Notes: a model not told the origin generated them from the letters alone. Numbered from the stretch's first letter, positions 1 through 9,589 are shown. The stretch is 64,000 nucleotides of DNA from Mycolicibacterium chitae (GCF_900637205.1 NZ_LR134355.1:310001-374000); one strand, 5' to 3'. Numbers and translations are program-made.

Positions 1-1
1 G

Positions 2-409
2 GTGCTGGGCCGCCTCGGCTACCAATCCCTGGTACGCCGGGTCGGCGTCGTGCCCCGCACGGTGGGCGTCATGGCCGGGGTGGCGGTCACCACCGCACTG
101 CTCGGCGTGTTCACCTCGTATGCGGCGCTGGTGACCGCGGCGATCGGAGCGGGGGTGGTGCGCGGCATCATGACGCTGCTGCAGGCCACCGCGGTGACCG
201 AGCGTTGGGGCCCAACCCATTACGGCCACCTGAGCGCCTACCTGAACGCGCCCATCATGATCGCCACGGCGGTGGGCCCGTTCGTCGGCGCCGCCCTGGC
301 GAGCCTGCTCGGCGGCTACGCGGCGATGTTCGTGGCCCTGGGCGCGATCGCGGCGGTGGGCGCGCTGCTGGCCTATAACCCGGCGTCGCGGGCCCGGGTG
401 AGCAAGTAA
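2..409 (+). CDS. MFS transporter, C-terminal part (cut by window start)
   Basis: Carboxy-terminal 135 residues of a multi-pass transporter; the gene begins outside the window. The sequence is almost entirely hydrophobic helices of about 20 residues separated by short charged loops, and ends in a short basic tail. The loop with RWGPTHYGHL followed by a Pro- and Gly-rich helix resembles the last helices of major facilitator superfamily permeases, so transport of a small solute across the cytoplasmic membrane is likely. The substrate cannot be told. It is followed at once by a hairpin terminator. Confidence 0.7.
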   Translation: MLGRLGYQSLVRRVGVVPRTVGVMAGVAVTTALLGVFTSYAALVTAAIGAGVVRGIMTLLQATAVTERWGPTHYGHLSAYLNAPIMIATAVGPFVGAALASLLGGYAAMFVALGAIAAVGALLAYNPASRARVSK

Positions 410-445
410 GAAGGCCCCGCTCCGGAAACCGGATCAGGGCCTTCT
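409..445. terminator. Bidirectional hairpin terminator between MFS gene and tRNA-Pro
   Basis: A 9-bp perfect inverted repeat (AGAAGGCCC at 409-417, GGGCCTTCT at 437-445) starts inside the MFS stop codon and lies just beyond the 3' end of the oppositely oriented tRNA-Pro. It could serve both transcripts. There is only a weak T tract. Confidence 0.7.
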
Positions 446-462
446 GTCTGCAGTCACACGAG

Positions 463-536
463 TCGGGGTGGCGGGATTCGAACCCACGACCTCTTCGTCC
501 CGAACGAAGCACGCTACCAAGCTGCGCCACACCCCG
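463..536 (-). tRNA. tRNA-Pro (anticodon CGG)
   Basis: On the minus strand the 7-bp acceptor stem CGGGGTG/CACCCCG, a D arm, an anticodon stem CTTCG/CGAAG enclosing TTCGGGA, and a T arm GTGGG-TTCGAAT-CCCGC are all present. The anticodon is CGG, reading CCG proline codons. The discriminator is A and the CCA end is not encoded (CT follows). Length is 74 nt including the discriminator. Confidence 0.97.
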
Positions 537-680
537 GGTGAAGCCACGACAGCGTATCGCACCACCGGCCCGGGAAGCCAAACGAGGTCCCCGCTCGCCC
601 GCGGGATGAAATCCGCGTGTCGGTGCGGTTGTACCGCCTGTACCGCTGCCAGGCTGGGCAACACACGAGGGAGGCCGACT

Positions 681-872
681 ATGACCGCACTGGGAGCCGC
701 CGTGTTCGGCGGGTTTTTCGGAGTGGCCGTGCTGTGGCTGTTCCTCACCAACGACGAATCGGACGCCGCCGAGAATCACCAGTGGGCGCAGGACCGTTCG
801 AAGTCGGCCAGCTGCGCCGCCGGCCCGGACAGGTCGAGCCCCATGCTGGTGACCCACTCGTCGCAGAAGTAG
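681..872 (+). CDS. Possible small single-pass membrane protein (63 aa)
   Basis: An ATG preceded by a purine-rich GAGGGAGG begins a 63-residue frame. Residues 3-23 form one clear hydrophobic helix (alanine, glycine, phenylalanine, valine and leucine rich), followed by an acidic patch (NDESDAAE) and a polar tail. No family is recognised. The last 97 nt overlap the 3' end of the convergent PLP lyase gene, so the tail may be fortuitous coding. The ribosome site and the well-formed helix argue for a real gene; the overlap argues against it. Confidence 0.4.
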   Translation: MTALGAAVFGGFFGVAVLWLFLTNDESDAAENHQWAQDRSKSASCAAGPDRSSPMLVTHSSQK

Positions 873-1870
873 GTGTCCGCGTAGCGATCCCCGCTGTCGG
901 CCAGCAGCGTCACCACCGACCCGCGCTGCCCCTCGGCGACCATCTCGGCCAGCAGCCCGAACGCGCCCCAGATGTTGGTGCCCGTGGACGGCCCCACCCG
1001 TCGGCCCAGCACCGCGCTGACGTGGCGGGCCGCCGCCACCGACGCGGCGTCGGGCACCAGGACCATCCGGTCGACCACCTCGGGTAGGAACGACGGCTCC
1101 ACGCGCGGGCGCCCGATGCCCTCGATGCGCGACGATTCGCCGGTCACCACGTCGCGGCGCTGCTCGTAGGACGGGAAGAACGCCGAGTTCTCCGGGTCGA
1201 CGACGCACAGCCGGGTGTGGTGGCGCCGGTAGCGGATGTAGCGGCCGATGGTGGCGCTGGTCCCGCCGGTGCCCGCGCCGACGACGATCCACGCCGGCAC
1301 CGGATGCGGCTCGGCACCCATCTGCGAGTAGATCGACTCGGCGATGTTGTTGTTGCCGCGCCAGTCGGTGGCGCGCTCGGCGTTGGTGAACTGATCGAGG
1401 TAGTGCCCGCCGGTCTCGTCGGCCAGTCGCTCGGCCTCGGCGTACACCTCCGCGGAATTCTCCACGAAATGACACCGCCCGCCCTGGGCCTCGATCAGTG
1501 CGATCTTCGACGCACTCGTCGACTCGGGCACCACGGCGATGAACGGAAGACCGATCAGTGCAGCGAAATACGCCTCGGAGACCGCCGTCGACCCCGACGA
1601 GGCCTCGATGAGTGTGGTCTCCGGTCCGATCCAGCCGTTGCACAGCCCGTAGAGGAACAGCGAACGCGCCAACCGGTGCTTGAGGCTGCCGGTGATGTGG
1701 GTGCTCTCGTCCTTCAGGTACAGCGCCACGCCGTGGGCGTCGCCCCAGGCCGACGGCAGCGGGTAGCGCAGCAGGTGGGTGTCGGCGCTGCGGCGTGCCT
1801 CGGCGTCGATCAGGCTGATCGCATGGTCGACCCAGGCCCGCTCGGGGCTGCGGTCGCAGACCGGACCCAC
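776..1870 (-). CDS. PLP-dependent cysteine synthase-like lyase (Rv3684 type)
   Basis: 364-residue fold-type II pyridoxal-phosphate enzyme of the cysteine synthase/cystathionine beta-synthase family. K64 in GSLKHRLA is the expected PLP Schiff-base lysine. [11 protein letters not shown] is the substrate-carboxylate loop, and [14 protein letters not shown] near residue 200 is the phosphate-binding glycine loop. The protein is longer than housekeeping CysK (about 310), with an extra C-terminal tail. It is the third gene of a ponA2-phosphoesterase-lyase run, starting 4 nt after the phosphoesterase stop, so co-transcription is likely. The true substrate (O-acetylserine or another beta-substituted amino acid) is not evident. 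Confidence 0.93.
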   Translation of the reverse strand: MGPVCDRSPERAWVDHAISLIDAEARRSADTHLLRYPLPSAWGDAHGVALYLKDESTHITGSLKHRLARSLFLYGLCNGWIGPETTLIEASSGSTAVSEAYFAALIGLPFIAVVPESTSASKIALIEAQGGRCHFVENSAEVYAEAERLADETGGHYLDQFTNAERATDWRGNNNIAESIYSQMGAEPHPVPAWIVVGAGTGGTSATIGRYIRYRRHHTRLCVVDPENSAFFPSYEQRRDVVTGESSRIEGIGRPRVEPSFLPEVVDRMVLVPDAASVAAARHVSAVLGRRVGPSTGTNIWGAFGLLAEMVAEGQRGSVVTLLADSGDRYADTYFCDEWVTSMGLDLSGPAAQLADFERSCAHW

Positions 1871-1874
1871 CGCG

Positions 1875-2834
1875 TCAGAGGACGGCGGCGGTGGGTTGCG
1901 ACTGGTCGAGGTTGCGGCTCGAGTCGTCGCCCCCGGTGGGCGCGGCGATCAGCGTGAGCAGGCTGGCCTCCGGCCGGCAGCAGAACCGCACCGGCGCGAA
2001 CGGCGAGGTACCGAGGCCCGCCGACACGTGCAGCGCCATGTGGGCGCCCCACTTGGACACGCCCTTGGCGCGCGACGGGTCGAGGTCGCAGTTGGTCACC
2101 AGCGCACCCTTGAACGGCAGGCACAGTTGGCCGCCGTGGGTGTGCCCGGCCATCACCAGTTGGTAGCCGTCGGCGGCGAAGCGGTCCAGCACCCGGGTGT
2201 AGGGCGCGTGCACCACGCCGAGGCGCAGGTTCGCCGCGGCGTTGGCGGGCCCGGCGATGGCGGTGTAGCGGTCCCGGTCGATGTGCGGGTCGTCGACGCC
2301 GGCGGCGGCGATGGTCACCCCGGCGACCTCGAGTTCGCGACGGGTGTGGGTCATGTCCAGCCAGCCGCGTTCGGTGAACGCCGCCCGCAGGTCCTGCCAC
2401 GGCAGCGGATTGCCGTGCACCCGGTGCCCGCGGTCGGTGATGTACTTCGCCGGGTTCTTCAGGGTGGGCCCGAAGTAGTCGTTGCTGCCGAAGACGAACA
2501 GCCCGGGCACCGACAGCAGATCGCCGAGGGCCTGCACGACGGCCGGCACGGCCTTCGGGTGCGACAGGTTGTCGCCCGTGTTGACCACCAGGTCCGGCTC
2601 CCAGCGCGCCAGGTCGCGCAGCCACGCCTGCTTGTGCCGCTGGGCGGGCCGCATGTGCAGGTCGGACAGGTGCAGCACCCGCAGCGGCGACGAACCCGGG
2701 GACAGCACCGGCAGGGTCGCTTCGCGTACGACGAACGCGTTGCGTTCGATGAGCGAGGCATATCCGATCCCGGCGATGGCGGTGCCGAGCGTCACCGCGG
2801 CGGTGCGTTTCAGGACGGGTAGAACTGCGGGCAT
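1875..2834 (-). CDS. Membrane-anchored metallophosphoesterase (Rv3683 type)
   Basis: 319 residues with an N-terminal hydrophobic segment and a calcineurin-like phosphoesterase domain. The metal-binding motifs occur in order: LSDLH near residue 57, GDN in VVNTGDN, GSND, and GHTHGGQ near the C-terminus. The order and spacing match the YkuE/MPPE branch that acts at the membrane face, often on lipid-linked phosphates; the substrate here is unknown. It lies between ponA2 (27 nt upstream) and the PLP lyase, a link to envelope metabolism by position only. Confidence 0.93.
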   Translation of the reverse strand: MPAVLPVLKRTAAVTLGTAIAGIGYASLIERNAFVVREATLPVLSPGSSPLRVLHLSDLHMRPAQRHKQAWLRDLARWEPDLVVNTGDNLSHPKAVPAVVQALGDLLSVPGLFVFGSNDYFGPTLKNPAKYITDRGHRVHGNPLPWQDLRAAFTERGWLDMTHTRRELEVAGVTIAAAGVDDPHIDRDRYTAIAGPANAAANLRLGVVHAPYTRVLDRFAADGYQLVMAGHTHGGQLCLPFKGALVTNCDLDPSRAKGVSKWGAHMALHVSAGLGTSPFAPVRFCCRPEASLLTLIAAPTGGDDSSRNLDQSQPTAAVL

Positions 2835-2861
2835 GTGGCCACGATACTGCCCGTCGCTGTG

Positions 2862-5288
2862 TTACGGAGGCGGAGGCGGAACCAGCACCGGAACCGTGAT
2901 CGGCGGCAGGCCGGGGATCTCGACCACGGTCTGACCCAGCGGCGGCGGTGCGGGCAGTCCCGGCGGTGCGGCGGGCCGCGGCGGCGGCGCCGGGGCCACC
3001 CCGTTACTCACCAGGATCGTGACGATCGAGCCCGGAATGGTCTGCCCGCTGGGCGAGGTGCCCACGACGGTGCCGTACGACGAACTGCTGTTGACCGACG
3101 ACGCCTGCTCGGCGACCTGGAAGCCGGACTCGGCGAGCCGCTGGCGCGCGCTGTCCTCCTTCAGGCCGGACACGTTCGGCACCCGCGAGTTGGGGCCGCC
3201 GTCCACGTAGCGCGGATCCGTCGGCGGCATGATGACCTCGCCGAAGTTGGTGGCGATCGGCTTCATCGCGGCGAACCACGTGCTGGCCGGCTCGTTACCG
3301 CCGTAGAGGTTGCCGGACCCGCATTGCCGCAACGGGAACGAGCACAGCTCGCTGGGCGCGTTGGAGTCGTCGTAGATGTAGTTGGCGGCGGCCAGCTGAT
3401 TGGTGAAGCCCAGGAAGCCCGACGAGCGGTTGGCCTCGGTGGTGCCGGTCTTGCCCGACATCGGCAGGTCCCAGCCCACCGACCCGGCGGCCCCGGCCGC
3501 GGTGCCGGCGCCGCGGTCGTCCTCGCTCATGGCGTTGGCCAGCGTGTTGGCCAGGCCCTCGGGCACCACCTGCTCGCACGTCGAGGTGGTCACCGAGATC
3601 TCCTTGCCGTGCCGGTCGAAGACCTTGTCGATCGGGTTCGGCGGGCACCAGGTGCCGCCGGAGGCCAGCGTGGCCCCGACGTTCGACAGTTCCAGCGCGT
3701 TGACCTCGAACGGGCCCAGCGTGAACGAGCCGATGTTCTGTCGCTTGATGAAGTCGGCCAGGCTTTCGGTGCTCTCCGGGTGGTAGTCGCGGGCGGTGCC
3801 GGGTTCGGCGTAGGACCGCAGCCCGAGCTTGATCGCCATGTCCACCGTGCGCTGCACGCCGATCTGCGAGATCAGCTTGGCGAAGGCGGTGTTGGGCGAG
3901 GTGGCCAGCGCGTCGGTGACGTTCATCGGGGAGCGGTAGCTGCTGACGTTCTGCACGCACCAGGTGTCCTTGGGGCAGCCGCGCGCGCCGCCGCTGCCCA
4001 GGCCCTTGGCCTCGAACCGGCCGGGCACGTCGAGGTTCATGTTGATCCCCATGCCCATCTCGAGGGCCGCGGCCACGGTGAAGATCTTGAACACCGATCC
4101 GGCGCCGTTGCCCACCAGCGAGAACGGTTGCGGGTGCATGGTTTCCCCGGCGTCGAGGTTCAGGCCGTAGGTCCGGTTGCTGGCCATCGCCAGCACCGGG
4201 TGGGTCTCCTTACCGGGCCGGATGACGCTCATCACGCTCGCGACGCCGGGGGTGTCGGGCCGCGCGTAGCGGTCCACGGACTGCTTGACCGAGGCCTGGA
4301 TGTCGGGGTCCAGCGTGGTCTGGATCAGGTAGCCGCCCTTGGCCACCTGTTCCTTGCTGATGCCGGCGCGCGCGAGGTACTCCTGGACGTAGTCGCAGAA
4401 GAACGCCCGATCGCCGGCGGCGATGCACCCGCGCGGCAGTTCGTTGGGCACCGGCAGCACACCGAGGGGCTGCTGCCGGGCCACGCGCAGTTCCTCGGCC
4501 CGGTCCGGCAGGTTCTCGATCATGGTGTCGAGCACGATGTTGCGCCGCGCCAGCGCGCCCTCGGGGTTGGTGTAGGGGTCCAGGGCGCTGGTGGACTGCA
4601 CCAGGCCGGCCAGCATCGCGGCCTGCTCCCAGTTGAGTTGGGAGGCGTCGACCCCGAAGTAGGTCTGGGCGGCGTCCTGGATGCCGTGCGCGCCGTTGCC
4701 GAAGGACACCAGGTTCAGGTAGCGGGTCAGGATCTCCGGCTTGGTGAGCGTCTTGTCCAGGGTCAGCGCCATCCGGATCTCCCGCAGCTTGCGCGCGGGG
4801 GTGGTCTCGATGGCGGCGCGCTTCTCGGCGTCGGTCTGGGCGACCACCAGCAGTTGATAGTTCTTGACGTACTGCTGTTCGATGGTCGAACCGCCGCGGG
4901 TGTCGAGGTTGCCCGACAGATAGCCCGACAGGCCCGTCAGCGTGCCCTGCCAGTCGACGCCGTTGTGTTCGGCAAACCGCTTGTCCTCGATGGACACGAT
5001 TGCCAACTTCATGGTGTCGGCGATCTGATCGCTGGGCACCTCGAAGCGCCGCTGGTTGTACAGCCAGGCGATGACGTTGCCCCGGGCGTCCACCATGGTG
5101 CTGACGGCGGGAATGTCGCCCTCGACCAGTTGGGACGAGCCGTTGGCGACGACGTCGGAGGCGCGGTTGGACATCAAACCGATGCCCCCGACGACGGGGA
5201 ACATCAGGGCCGCTGCGAGGACAGCGGCGAGCAGGCAGCACCAAGCCAGCTTGATGACCGTTACTGCAACCGGTGGGCGGTCTGGCAT
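2862..5288 (-). CDS. ponA2: Bifunctional penicillin-binding protein PonA2 (class A PBP)
   Basis: 808-residue peptidoglycan glycosyltransferase and DD-transpeptidase. Order: one transmembrane helix (about 10-38), GT51 transglycosylase domain with catalytic Glu in EDKRFAEH (E101), transpeptidase domain with SVFK (SxxK), SPNTAFAK and KTGTTEA, then one PASTA domain and a Pro-rich tail. The ATG at 5288 was preferred over 5339 because the -10 box TACGCT lies 6 nt before it and the protein then begins MPDRPP, as in M. tuberculosis PonA2. A cysteine-rich insert (GCPKDTWC) is typical of this branch. First gene of the operon with the two genes downstream. Confidence 0.97.
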   Translation of the reverse strand: MPDRPPVAVTVIKLAWCCLLAAVLAAALMFPVVGGIGLMSNRASDVVANGSSQLVEGDIPAVSTMVDARGNVIAWLYNQRRFEVPSDQIADTMKLAIVSIEDKRFAEHNGVDWQGTLTGLSGYLSGNLDTRGGSTIEQQYVKNYQLLVVAQTDAEKRAAIETTPARKLREIRMALTLDKTLTKPEILTRYLNLVSFGNGAHGIQDAAQTYFGVDASQLNWEQAAMLAGLVQSTSALDPYTNPEGALARRNIVLDTMIENLPDRAEELRVARQQPLGVLPVPNELPRGCIAAGDRAFFCDYVQEYLARAGISKEQVAKGGYLIQTTLDPDIQASVKQSVDRYARPDTPGVASVMSVIRPGKETHPVLAMASNRTYGLNLDAGETMHPQPFSLVGNGAGSVFKIFTVAAALEMGMGINMNLDVPGRFEAKGLGSGGARGCPKDTWCVQNVSSYRSPMNVTDALATSPNTAFAKLISQIGVQRTVDMAIKLGLRSYAEPGTARDYHPESTESLADFIKRQNIGSFTLGPFEVNALELSNVGATLASGGTWCPPNPIDKVFDRHGKEISVTTSTCEQVVPEGLANTLANAMSEDDRGAGTAAGAAGSVGWDLPMSGKTGTTEANRSSGFLGFTNQLAAANYIYDDSNAPSELCSFPLRQCGSGNLYGGNEPASTWFAAMKPIATNFGEVIMPPTDPRYVDGGPNSRVPNVSGLKEDSARQRLAESGFQVAEQASSVNSSSSYGTVVGTSPSGQTIPGSIVTILVSNGVAPAPPPRPAAPPGLPAPPPLGQTVVEIPGLPPITVPVLVPPPPP

Positions 5289-5294
5289 GCGTAC

Positions 5295-5300
5295 AGCGTA
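5295..5300 (-). promoter_or_regulatory. -10 box for leaderless ponA2 mRNA
   Basis: TACGCT on the minus strand ends 6 nt before the ponA2 ATG, placing the predicted transcription start on or next to the start codon. No Shine-Dalgarno sequence is present. Confidence 0.55.
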
Positions 5301-5422
5301 ACGATGCCGCTGAGCGGCGCGAATACCGAGCAGCGACACCGGCGGGCGGCCGACGGCGCCCGGTTCTGCTGCGTTTCATGATCGGACTGCACGGGCGTCC
5401 CAAAAAGATGAGCTCGCAATGG

Positions 5423-5452
5423 TTGCGCAAATGCGACCTGACCACCTAACTT
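5423..5452 (+). promoter_or_regulatory. Candidate SigA-type promoter of whiB4
   Basis: TTGCGC (5423-5428) and TAACTT (5447-5452) are separated by 18 nt. This would give a 5' leader of roughly 110 nt before the whiB4 GTG. An overlapping TTATAC at 5451 is an alternative -10. Confidence 0.35.
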
Positions 5453-5567
5453 ATACACACAATGCGACGTAGGTAACACCTCACAAAGCAGTGTGGCGTA
5501 GATCGCAACTGGGTCTACACCCGAGGGCAGTGCCGCTGTATGGCGGACGAGCGAAGGGGAATCGCTG

Positions 5568-5921
5568 GTGTCAACAACTCGGCAAGCAGTTCGTAGGACG
5601 GTCACACCCCGGATGGACGCGCCGCCGCCCGGCGCAGAAGGTGAAGCCCGCATCGCGTGGGTGGCCAAAGCTCGATGCCGGGGGGCTGACCCCGACGAAT
5701 TGTTCGTCCGGGGGGCGGCGCAGCGTAAGGCCGCAGTCATCTGCCGACACTGCCCGGTGATCGCCGAGTGCGGCGCCGACGCCCTGGACAACCGGGTCGA
5801 GTTCGGCGTGTGGGGTGGCATGACCGAACGTCAGCGCCGCGCCCTGCTCAAGCAGCACCCAGAGGTGGTGTCCTGGGCCGATTTCTTCGCCGCGCAGCGC
5901 AAGCACCGCAGCGTCAGCTAA
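5568..5921 (+). CDS. whiB4: WhiB-family iron-sulfur transcription factor WhiB4
   Basis: 117 residues. Four conserved cysteines (one in KARCRGADP, a CxxC in CRHCP, one in AECGAD) bind a [4Fe-4S] cluster, followed by the WhiB turn GVWGG and a basic C-terminal segment (TERQRRALLK) that contacts DNA or sigma factor. Its place beside ponA2 and the ArsA pair matches WhiB4, the redox regulator of antioxidant genes. The GTG start is preceded by GAAGGGG at good spacing. Oxidative loss of the cluster is expected to change its DNA binding. Confidence 0.96.
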   Translation: MSTTRQAVRRTVTPRMDAPPPGAEGEARIAWVAKARCRGADPDELFVRGAAQRKAAVICRHCPVIAECGADALDNRVEFGVWGGMTERQRRALLKQHPEVVSWADFFAAQRKHRSVS

Positions 5922-5927
5922 TGCCGC

Positions 5928-7043
5928 TCAGGCCGTGAGCTGATCGGCGATCGCGCGCAGCGCCTCCAGATCGGAGACGTCGAACGGGAGCGACGGCACG
6001 CCGACGATCGGCACATCCGGGTTGGCGCCGGTGAACCGCGACAGCAGTCGCACCTCACGCTTGGCCGTCAACCCGCGATCGGCATGGATCCGCAGCACCG
6101 CCGCGGCCAGCGCGTCGGGGTCCTTGGCCTCCAACTCGTCGGCGCCGTCGGTGGCGCGCTCCACGGTCAGCGGGCACAGCGGCGGGTGGGTGCGGTTGAG
6201 GATCAGGCCGGCCAGCGGCATCTTCTCCTCGGACAGCCGGTCCACGAAGAACGTGGCCTCGCGCAGCGCGTCCGGCGCCGGAGCGGAGACGACGACGAAC
6301 TGGGTGCCGCGGCGCTTCAACAGCTGGTAGGTGCGGTCGGCCTTCTCGCGGAAGCCGCCGAACGTCGAGTCCAGTGATTGCACGAACGCCGAGGCGTCCG
6401 AGAGCATCTGCGAGCCCAGCACCGTCGACAGCGCCTTCATCGCCAGCCCGACGGCGCCGGTGACCAGCTTGCCCAGACCGCGGCCCGGCGCGAGCAGCAG
6501 CCGCCACAGCCGGCCGTCCATGAAGCTGCCGAGGCGCTTGGGCGCATCCAGGAAGTCCAGCGCGTTGCGCGACGGCGGGGTGTCCACCACCACCAGGTCC
6601 CAGCGATCCTGGGCCAGCAGCTGACCCAGCTTCTCCATGGCCATGTACTCCTGCGTGCCGGCCAGCGAGGTCGCCACCGTCTGATAGAACTGGTTGTCCA
6701 GAATCGCTTGTGCGCGTGCGGGATCCGAGTTCTCGATGACCATCTCGTCGAAGGTGCGGCGCATGTCGAGCATCATCGCGTGCAGCTCGCCGGGAACCTC
6801 GGGGTTCAGCGGGACCCGCTGCGGGGTGTTGCCCAGATCCTCGATGCCCAGCGCCTGGGCCAGCCGGCGGGCCGGGTCGATGGTCATGACCACCACGGTG
6901 CGGCCGTACTCGGCGGCGCGCAGCGCCATGGCCGCGGCCGTCGTCGTCTTCCCCACGCCGCCCGCGCCGCAACACACCACGACGCGGTTGGACGTGTCCT
7001 GCAGGATCGACGCCATGTCGAGCGCCGGTGGTTTGGTGCTCAT
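5928..7043 (-). CDS. ArsA/GET3-family anion-transporting ATPase (Rv3680 type)
   Basis: 371-residue P-loop ATPase. Deviant Walker [10 protein letters not shown] lies near residue 27, switch I/II aspartates in [14 protein letters not shown] and [16 protein letters not shown], and it ends with the A-loop-like region [16 protein letters not shown]. The homologous mycobacterial pair is known to act together in envelope stress and detoxification. The ATG overlaps the stop of the upstream partner (TGATG), so translation is coupled and a heteromeric ATPase is likely. It converges on whiB4 with a 6-nt gap. Confidence 0.94.
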   Translation of the reverse strand: MSTKPPALDMASILQDTSNRVVVCCGAGGVGKTTTAAAMALRAAEYGRTVVVMTIDPARRLAQALGIEDLGNTPQRVPLNPEVPGELHAMMLDMRRTFDEMVIENSDPARAQAILDNQFYQTVATSLAGTQEYMAMEKLGQLLAQDRWDLVVVDTPPSRNALDFLDAPKRLGSFMDGRLWRLLLAPGRGLGKLVTGAVGLAMKALSTVLGSQMLSDASAFVQSLDSTFGGFREKADRTYQLLKRRGTQFVVVSAPAPDALREATFFVDRLSEEKMPLAGLILNRTHPPLCPLTVERATDGADELEAKDPDALAAAVLRIHADRGLTAKREVRLLSRFTGANPDVPIVGVPSLPFDVSDLEALRAIADQLTA

Positions 7044-8062
7044 CAGCGGACCCCCTGGTGGGCAAGGACGTCGGCGAGCTCGTACAGGCTGCCGAGGTCG
7101 ATGCCGTCGTTGATGGATGGCAGTTCCAGCCGCGGCACGTGGATCTCGTCGAGCCGCTCGGCTGTTTCCGACCGGGACTTCACCCGGGTGGCGTGCTGGA
7201 TGGTCTCGGTGAGCAGACCGGCGAAATCGCCGTCAGGCATGGTGATCCCGACCTTCTCCAGGTCGGCGCGCACCGCCTCGGCGTCGATCTCACCCTCGGC
7301 GGCCGCGTCCAGGTCCTCCGGCGCCAGGAACGCCGGGATGTTGCGGTTGACGATGACGGCGCCGATCGGCAGGCCGATCTCCTCGAGCTCCTCGATGGCC
7401 TCGATCGTCTCCTGGATGGGCAGCGACTCGAGCAGCGTCACCAGGTGGATGGCGGTCTGATCGGAGCGCAGCAGGTTGACCACGCCCTCGGCCTGCGAGT
7501 GCACCGGGCCGCCCTTGGCCAGGTCCGACACCGCGCGGGTGACGTCCAGGAACCGGGAGATCCGGCCGGTGGGCGGTGAATCGACCACGATGGCGTCGTA
7601 CACCGGCAGCTTGTTGCGGTCGACGCGGATCACCGACTCCTTGATCTTGCCGGTGAGCAGCACGTCGCGCAGGCCGGGTGCGATGGTGGTGGCGAACTCG
7701 ACGGCCCCGATGCGCTTCATCGCCCGGCCGGCCAGGCCCAGGTTGTAGAACATGTCGAGGTATTCCATGAACGCGGCCTCGATGTCGATGGCCAGCGCGT
7801 TGACCTGTCCGCCCCGTTCGGCGGTCGCGATCTTGAGCTCCTCGTAGGGCAGCGGCGGGACGTCGAAGAGTTGCGCAATCCCTTGGCGCTCTTCGACTTC
7901 CACCAACAGCACTTTGCGGCCGCCGGCGGCCAGCGTCAGCGCCAGCGCGGCGGCCACGGTCGATTTGCCGGTGCCTCCCTTGCCGGTGACGAAATGGAGC
8001 CGGGCCTTGGCCAAACGGGAGGGCCAGCCGACGGGTCTTCCGTCGCTCGGTGTGGTCGCCAT
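7043..8062 (-). CDS. ArsA/GET3-family ATPase (Rv3679 type)
   Basis: 339 residues with the deviant Walker [10 protein letters not shown] near residue 27, a switch aspartate in VVDSPPTGR, and the [12 protein letters not shown] insertion expected of the Rv3679 branch. It is the upstream half of the paired ATPase operon. The frame is open to 8122, but ATG 8062 is favoured: the -10 box TAACAT lies 7 nt before it and the N-terminus MATTPS then matches the family. ATG 8071 is the alternative. Confidence 0.94.
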   Translation of the reverse strand: MATTPSDGRPVGWPSRLAKARLHFVTGKGGTGKSTVAAALALTLAAGGRKVLLVEVEERQGIAQLFDVPPLPYEELKIATAERGGQVNALAIDIEAAFMEYLDMFYNLGLAGRAMKRIGAVEFATTIAPGLRDVLLTGKIKESVIRVDRNKLPVYDAIVVDSPPTGRISRFLDVTRAVSDLAKGGPVHSQAEGVVNLLRSDQTAIHLVTLLESLPIQETIEAIEELEEIGLPIGAVIVNRNIPAFLAPEDLDAAAEGEIDAEAVRADLEKVGITMPDGDFAGLLTETIQHATRVKSRSETAERLDEIHVPRLELPSINDGIDLGSLYELADVLAHQGVR

Positions 8063-8069
8063 GGACTGC

Positions 8070-8075
8070 ATGTTA
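8070..8075 (-). promoter_or_regulatory. -10 box for the ArsA-pair operon
   Basis: TAACAT on the minus strand, 7 nt before ATG 8062, predicts a leaderless transcript. Confidence 0.5.
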
Positions 8076-8098
8076 ACCAACGTCTTAAGCGAGACCAC

Positions 8099-8104
8099 TA
8101 GGCT
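8099..8104 (+). promoter_or_regulatory. -10 box for DUF4177-ridA-MBL operon
   Basis: TAGGCT lies 8 nt before ATG 8113 and is divergent from the ATPase promoter about 25 nt away. Leaderless start inferred. Confidence 0.5.
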
Positions 8105-8112
8105 CATAACCC

Positions 8113-8274
8113 ATGAGTGCACCGACCACCTGGGAGTACGCCACCGTGCCGCTGCTCACCCACGCCACCAAGCAAATCCTCGATCAGTGGGGCGCCGACG
8201 GTTGGGAACTGGTCGCAGTGCTGCCCGGCCCGACCGGCGAGCAGCATGTGGCGTACCTGAAACGGCCCAAATGA
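8113..8274 (+). CDS. DUF4177-family small protein (53 aa)
   Basis: 53 residues with the pattern WEYATVPL...ILDQWGADGWELVAVLPG...AYLKRP typical of DUF4177, a compact alpha/beta fold found across Actinobacteria with no assigned activity. It corresponds to the small gene between Rv3679 and Rv3678c in M. tuberculosis. It heads a three-gene run, and its stop overlaps the next ATG (ATGA). Confidence 0.9.
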   Translation: MSAPTTWEYATVPLLTHATKQILDQWGADGWELVAVLPGPTGEQHVAYLKRPK

Positions 8275-8726
8275 GCGCCACCGCGCGCCTGTCCGAACTG
8301 GGCCTGACCCTGCCCACCGTCGTCGCACCGCTGGCCGCGTACGTGCCCGCGGTGCGCACGGGCAACCTGGTCTACACCTCCGGTCAGCTGCCGATGGTCG
8401 ACGGGAAACTGTCGGCCCAGGGCAAGGTCGGGGCCGAGGTCAGCGCCGAGGACGCCCGGGAGGTGGCCCGGCTGTGCGCGCTGAACGCGCTGGCCGCGGT
8501 GGACGCGCTCGTCGGACTCGACAACGTGACGCGGGTGGTCAAGGTCGTGGGATTCGTGGCGTCGGCGCCCGGTTTCAACGGCCAGCCCGGCGTCGTCAAC
8601 GGCGCGTCGGAACTGCTCGGTGAGGTCTTCGGGGACGCCGGCGCGCACGCGCGGTCCGCCGTCGGCGTCGCGGAACTCCCCATCGACGCACCGGTCGAGG
8701 TCGAACTCATCGTCGAGGTGAATTGA
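8271..8726 (+). CDS. RidA/YjgF-family deaminase-like protein (Rv3678c type)
   Basis: 151 residues. Hallmarks of the RidA family are visible: YTSGQLPMVDGKL near the N-terminus, a central helix rich in alanine, and HARSAVGVAELP with the arginine that binds the substrate carboxylate. RidA proteins hydrolyse reactive enamine/imine intermediates from PLP enzymes; the mycobacterial member is untested here. ATG 8271 overlaps the previous stop (ATGA), and the end overlaps the next start (TTGA). Confidence 0.93.
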   Translation: MSATARLSELGLTLPTVVAPLAAYVPAVRTGNLVYTSGQLPMVDGKLSAQGKVGAEVSAEDAREVARLCALNALAAVDALVGLDNVTRVVKVVGFVASAPGFNGQPGVVNGASELLGEVFGDAGAHARSAVGVAELPIDAPVEVELIVEVN

Positions 8727-9541
8727 GCAACGGCGACCGCACTCCGCAGGCGGGCGAGGTTCTGACCCACCCCGCCTACGGACTGCTGCGCCCCGTCACC
8801 GACACCGCGTCGGTGCTGCTGTGCGACAACCCCGGCCTGATGACGCTGGACGGCACCAACACCTGGGTGCTGCGCGGGCGGGGCAGCTCGGAGATGGTCG
8901 TCGTCGATCCGGGACCCGACGACGACGCCCACCTGGAACGGCTGGCCGCGCTCGGCAAGATCTCGCTGGTGCTGATCAGCCACCGGCACGGCGACCACAC
9001 CGACGGCATCGACCAGATCGTCGACCGGACCGGCGCCGTCGTGCGCTCGGTGGGCAGCGGCTTCCAGCGGGGCCTGGGCGGCTCGCTGACCGACGGCGAG
9101 GTGATCGACGCCGCGGGGCTGTCGATCACCGTGTTGGCGACGCCCGGGCACACCGCCGACTCGGTGTGCTTCCTGGTCGACGACGTCGTGTTGACCGCCG
9201 ACACCGTGCTGGGCCGCGGCACCGCCGTGATCGACAAGGAGGACGGCAGCCTGCGCGACTATCTGGAGTCGCTGCGCCGGCTGCACGGGCTGGGCTCGCG
9301 GCGGGTGCTGCCCGGGCACGGCCCGGACCTCGGCGACCTGCACGAGGTCAGCGAGATGTACCTGGCCCACCGTGAACAGCGGCTCGAGCAGGTGCGCGGC
9401 GCGTTACGTGAGATCGGCGAGGACGCGACCGCCCGACAGGTCGTCGAACACGTCTACACCGACGTCGACGAGAAACTGTGGGAGGCCGCGGAGTCCTCGG
9501 TACAGGCCCAGCTGGACTATTTGCTCGAGCTGCGCCGGTGA
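8723..9541 (+). CDS. Metallo-beta-lactamase-fold hydrolase (LACTB2-like, Rv3677c type)
   Basis: 272 residues. The metal-binding motif is SHRHGDHTDG (HxHxDH), with further ligands in TPGHTADS and LTADTV and the last histidine in LPGHGPD. A C-terminal winged-helix-like segment (GEDATARQVVEHVYTDVDEKLW) is typical of the LACTB2 branch, which includes endoribonucleases and thioester hydrolases. The start is TTG 8723, overlapping the RidA stop by 4 nt and preceded by GAGGTG. Coupled expression with RidA and DUF4177 is likely. Confidence 0.93.
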   Translation: MSNGDRTPQAGEVLTHPAYGLLRPVTDTASVLLCDNPGLMTLDGTNTWVLRGRGSSEMVVVDPGPDDDAHLERLAALGKISLVLISHRHGDHTDGIDQIVDRTGAVVRSVGSGFQRGLGGSLTDGEVIDAAGLSITVLATPGHTADSVCFLVDDVVLTADTVLGRGTAVIDKEDGSLRDYLESLRRLHGLGSRRVLPGHGPDLGDLHEVSEMYLAHREQRLEQVRGALREIGEDATARQVVEHVYTDVDEKLWEAAESSVQAQLDYLLELRR

Positions 9542-9554
9542 TTTCGGTGCGTTC

Positions 9555-9573
9555 GGTTGCGGCAACCGCAACC
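9555..9573. terminator. Hairpin between convergent MBL and crp genes
   Basis: Perfect 8-bp stem GGTTGCGG/CCGCAACC with a 3-nt loop CAA sits in the 48-nt gap between two converging genes. There is no T tract, as is common for mycobacterial terminators. Confidence 0.6.
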
Positions 9574-9589
9574 CAGCGCACCCAAATCG

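Noticed and set aside
2835..5381. 848-codon plus-strand ORF opposite ponA2
   Set aside because: Antisense shadow of a well-supported gene; low-complexity Gly/Arg/Val/His/Gln composition and no domain, as expected for the reverse strand of high-GC coding DNA.
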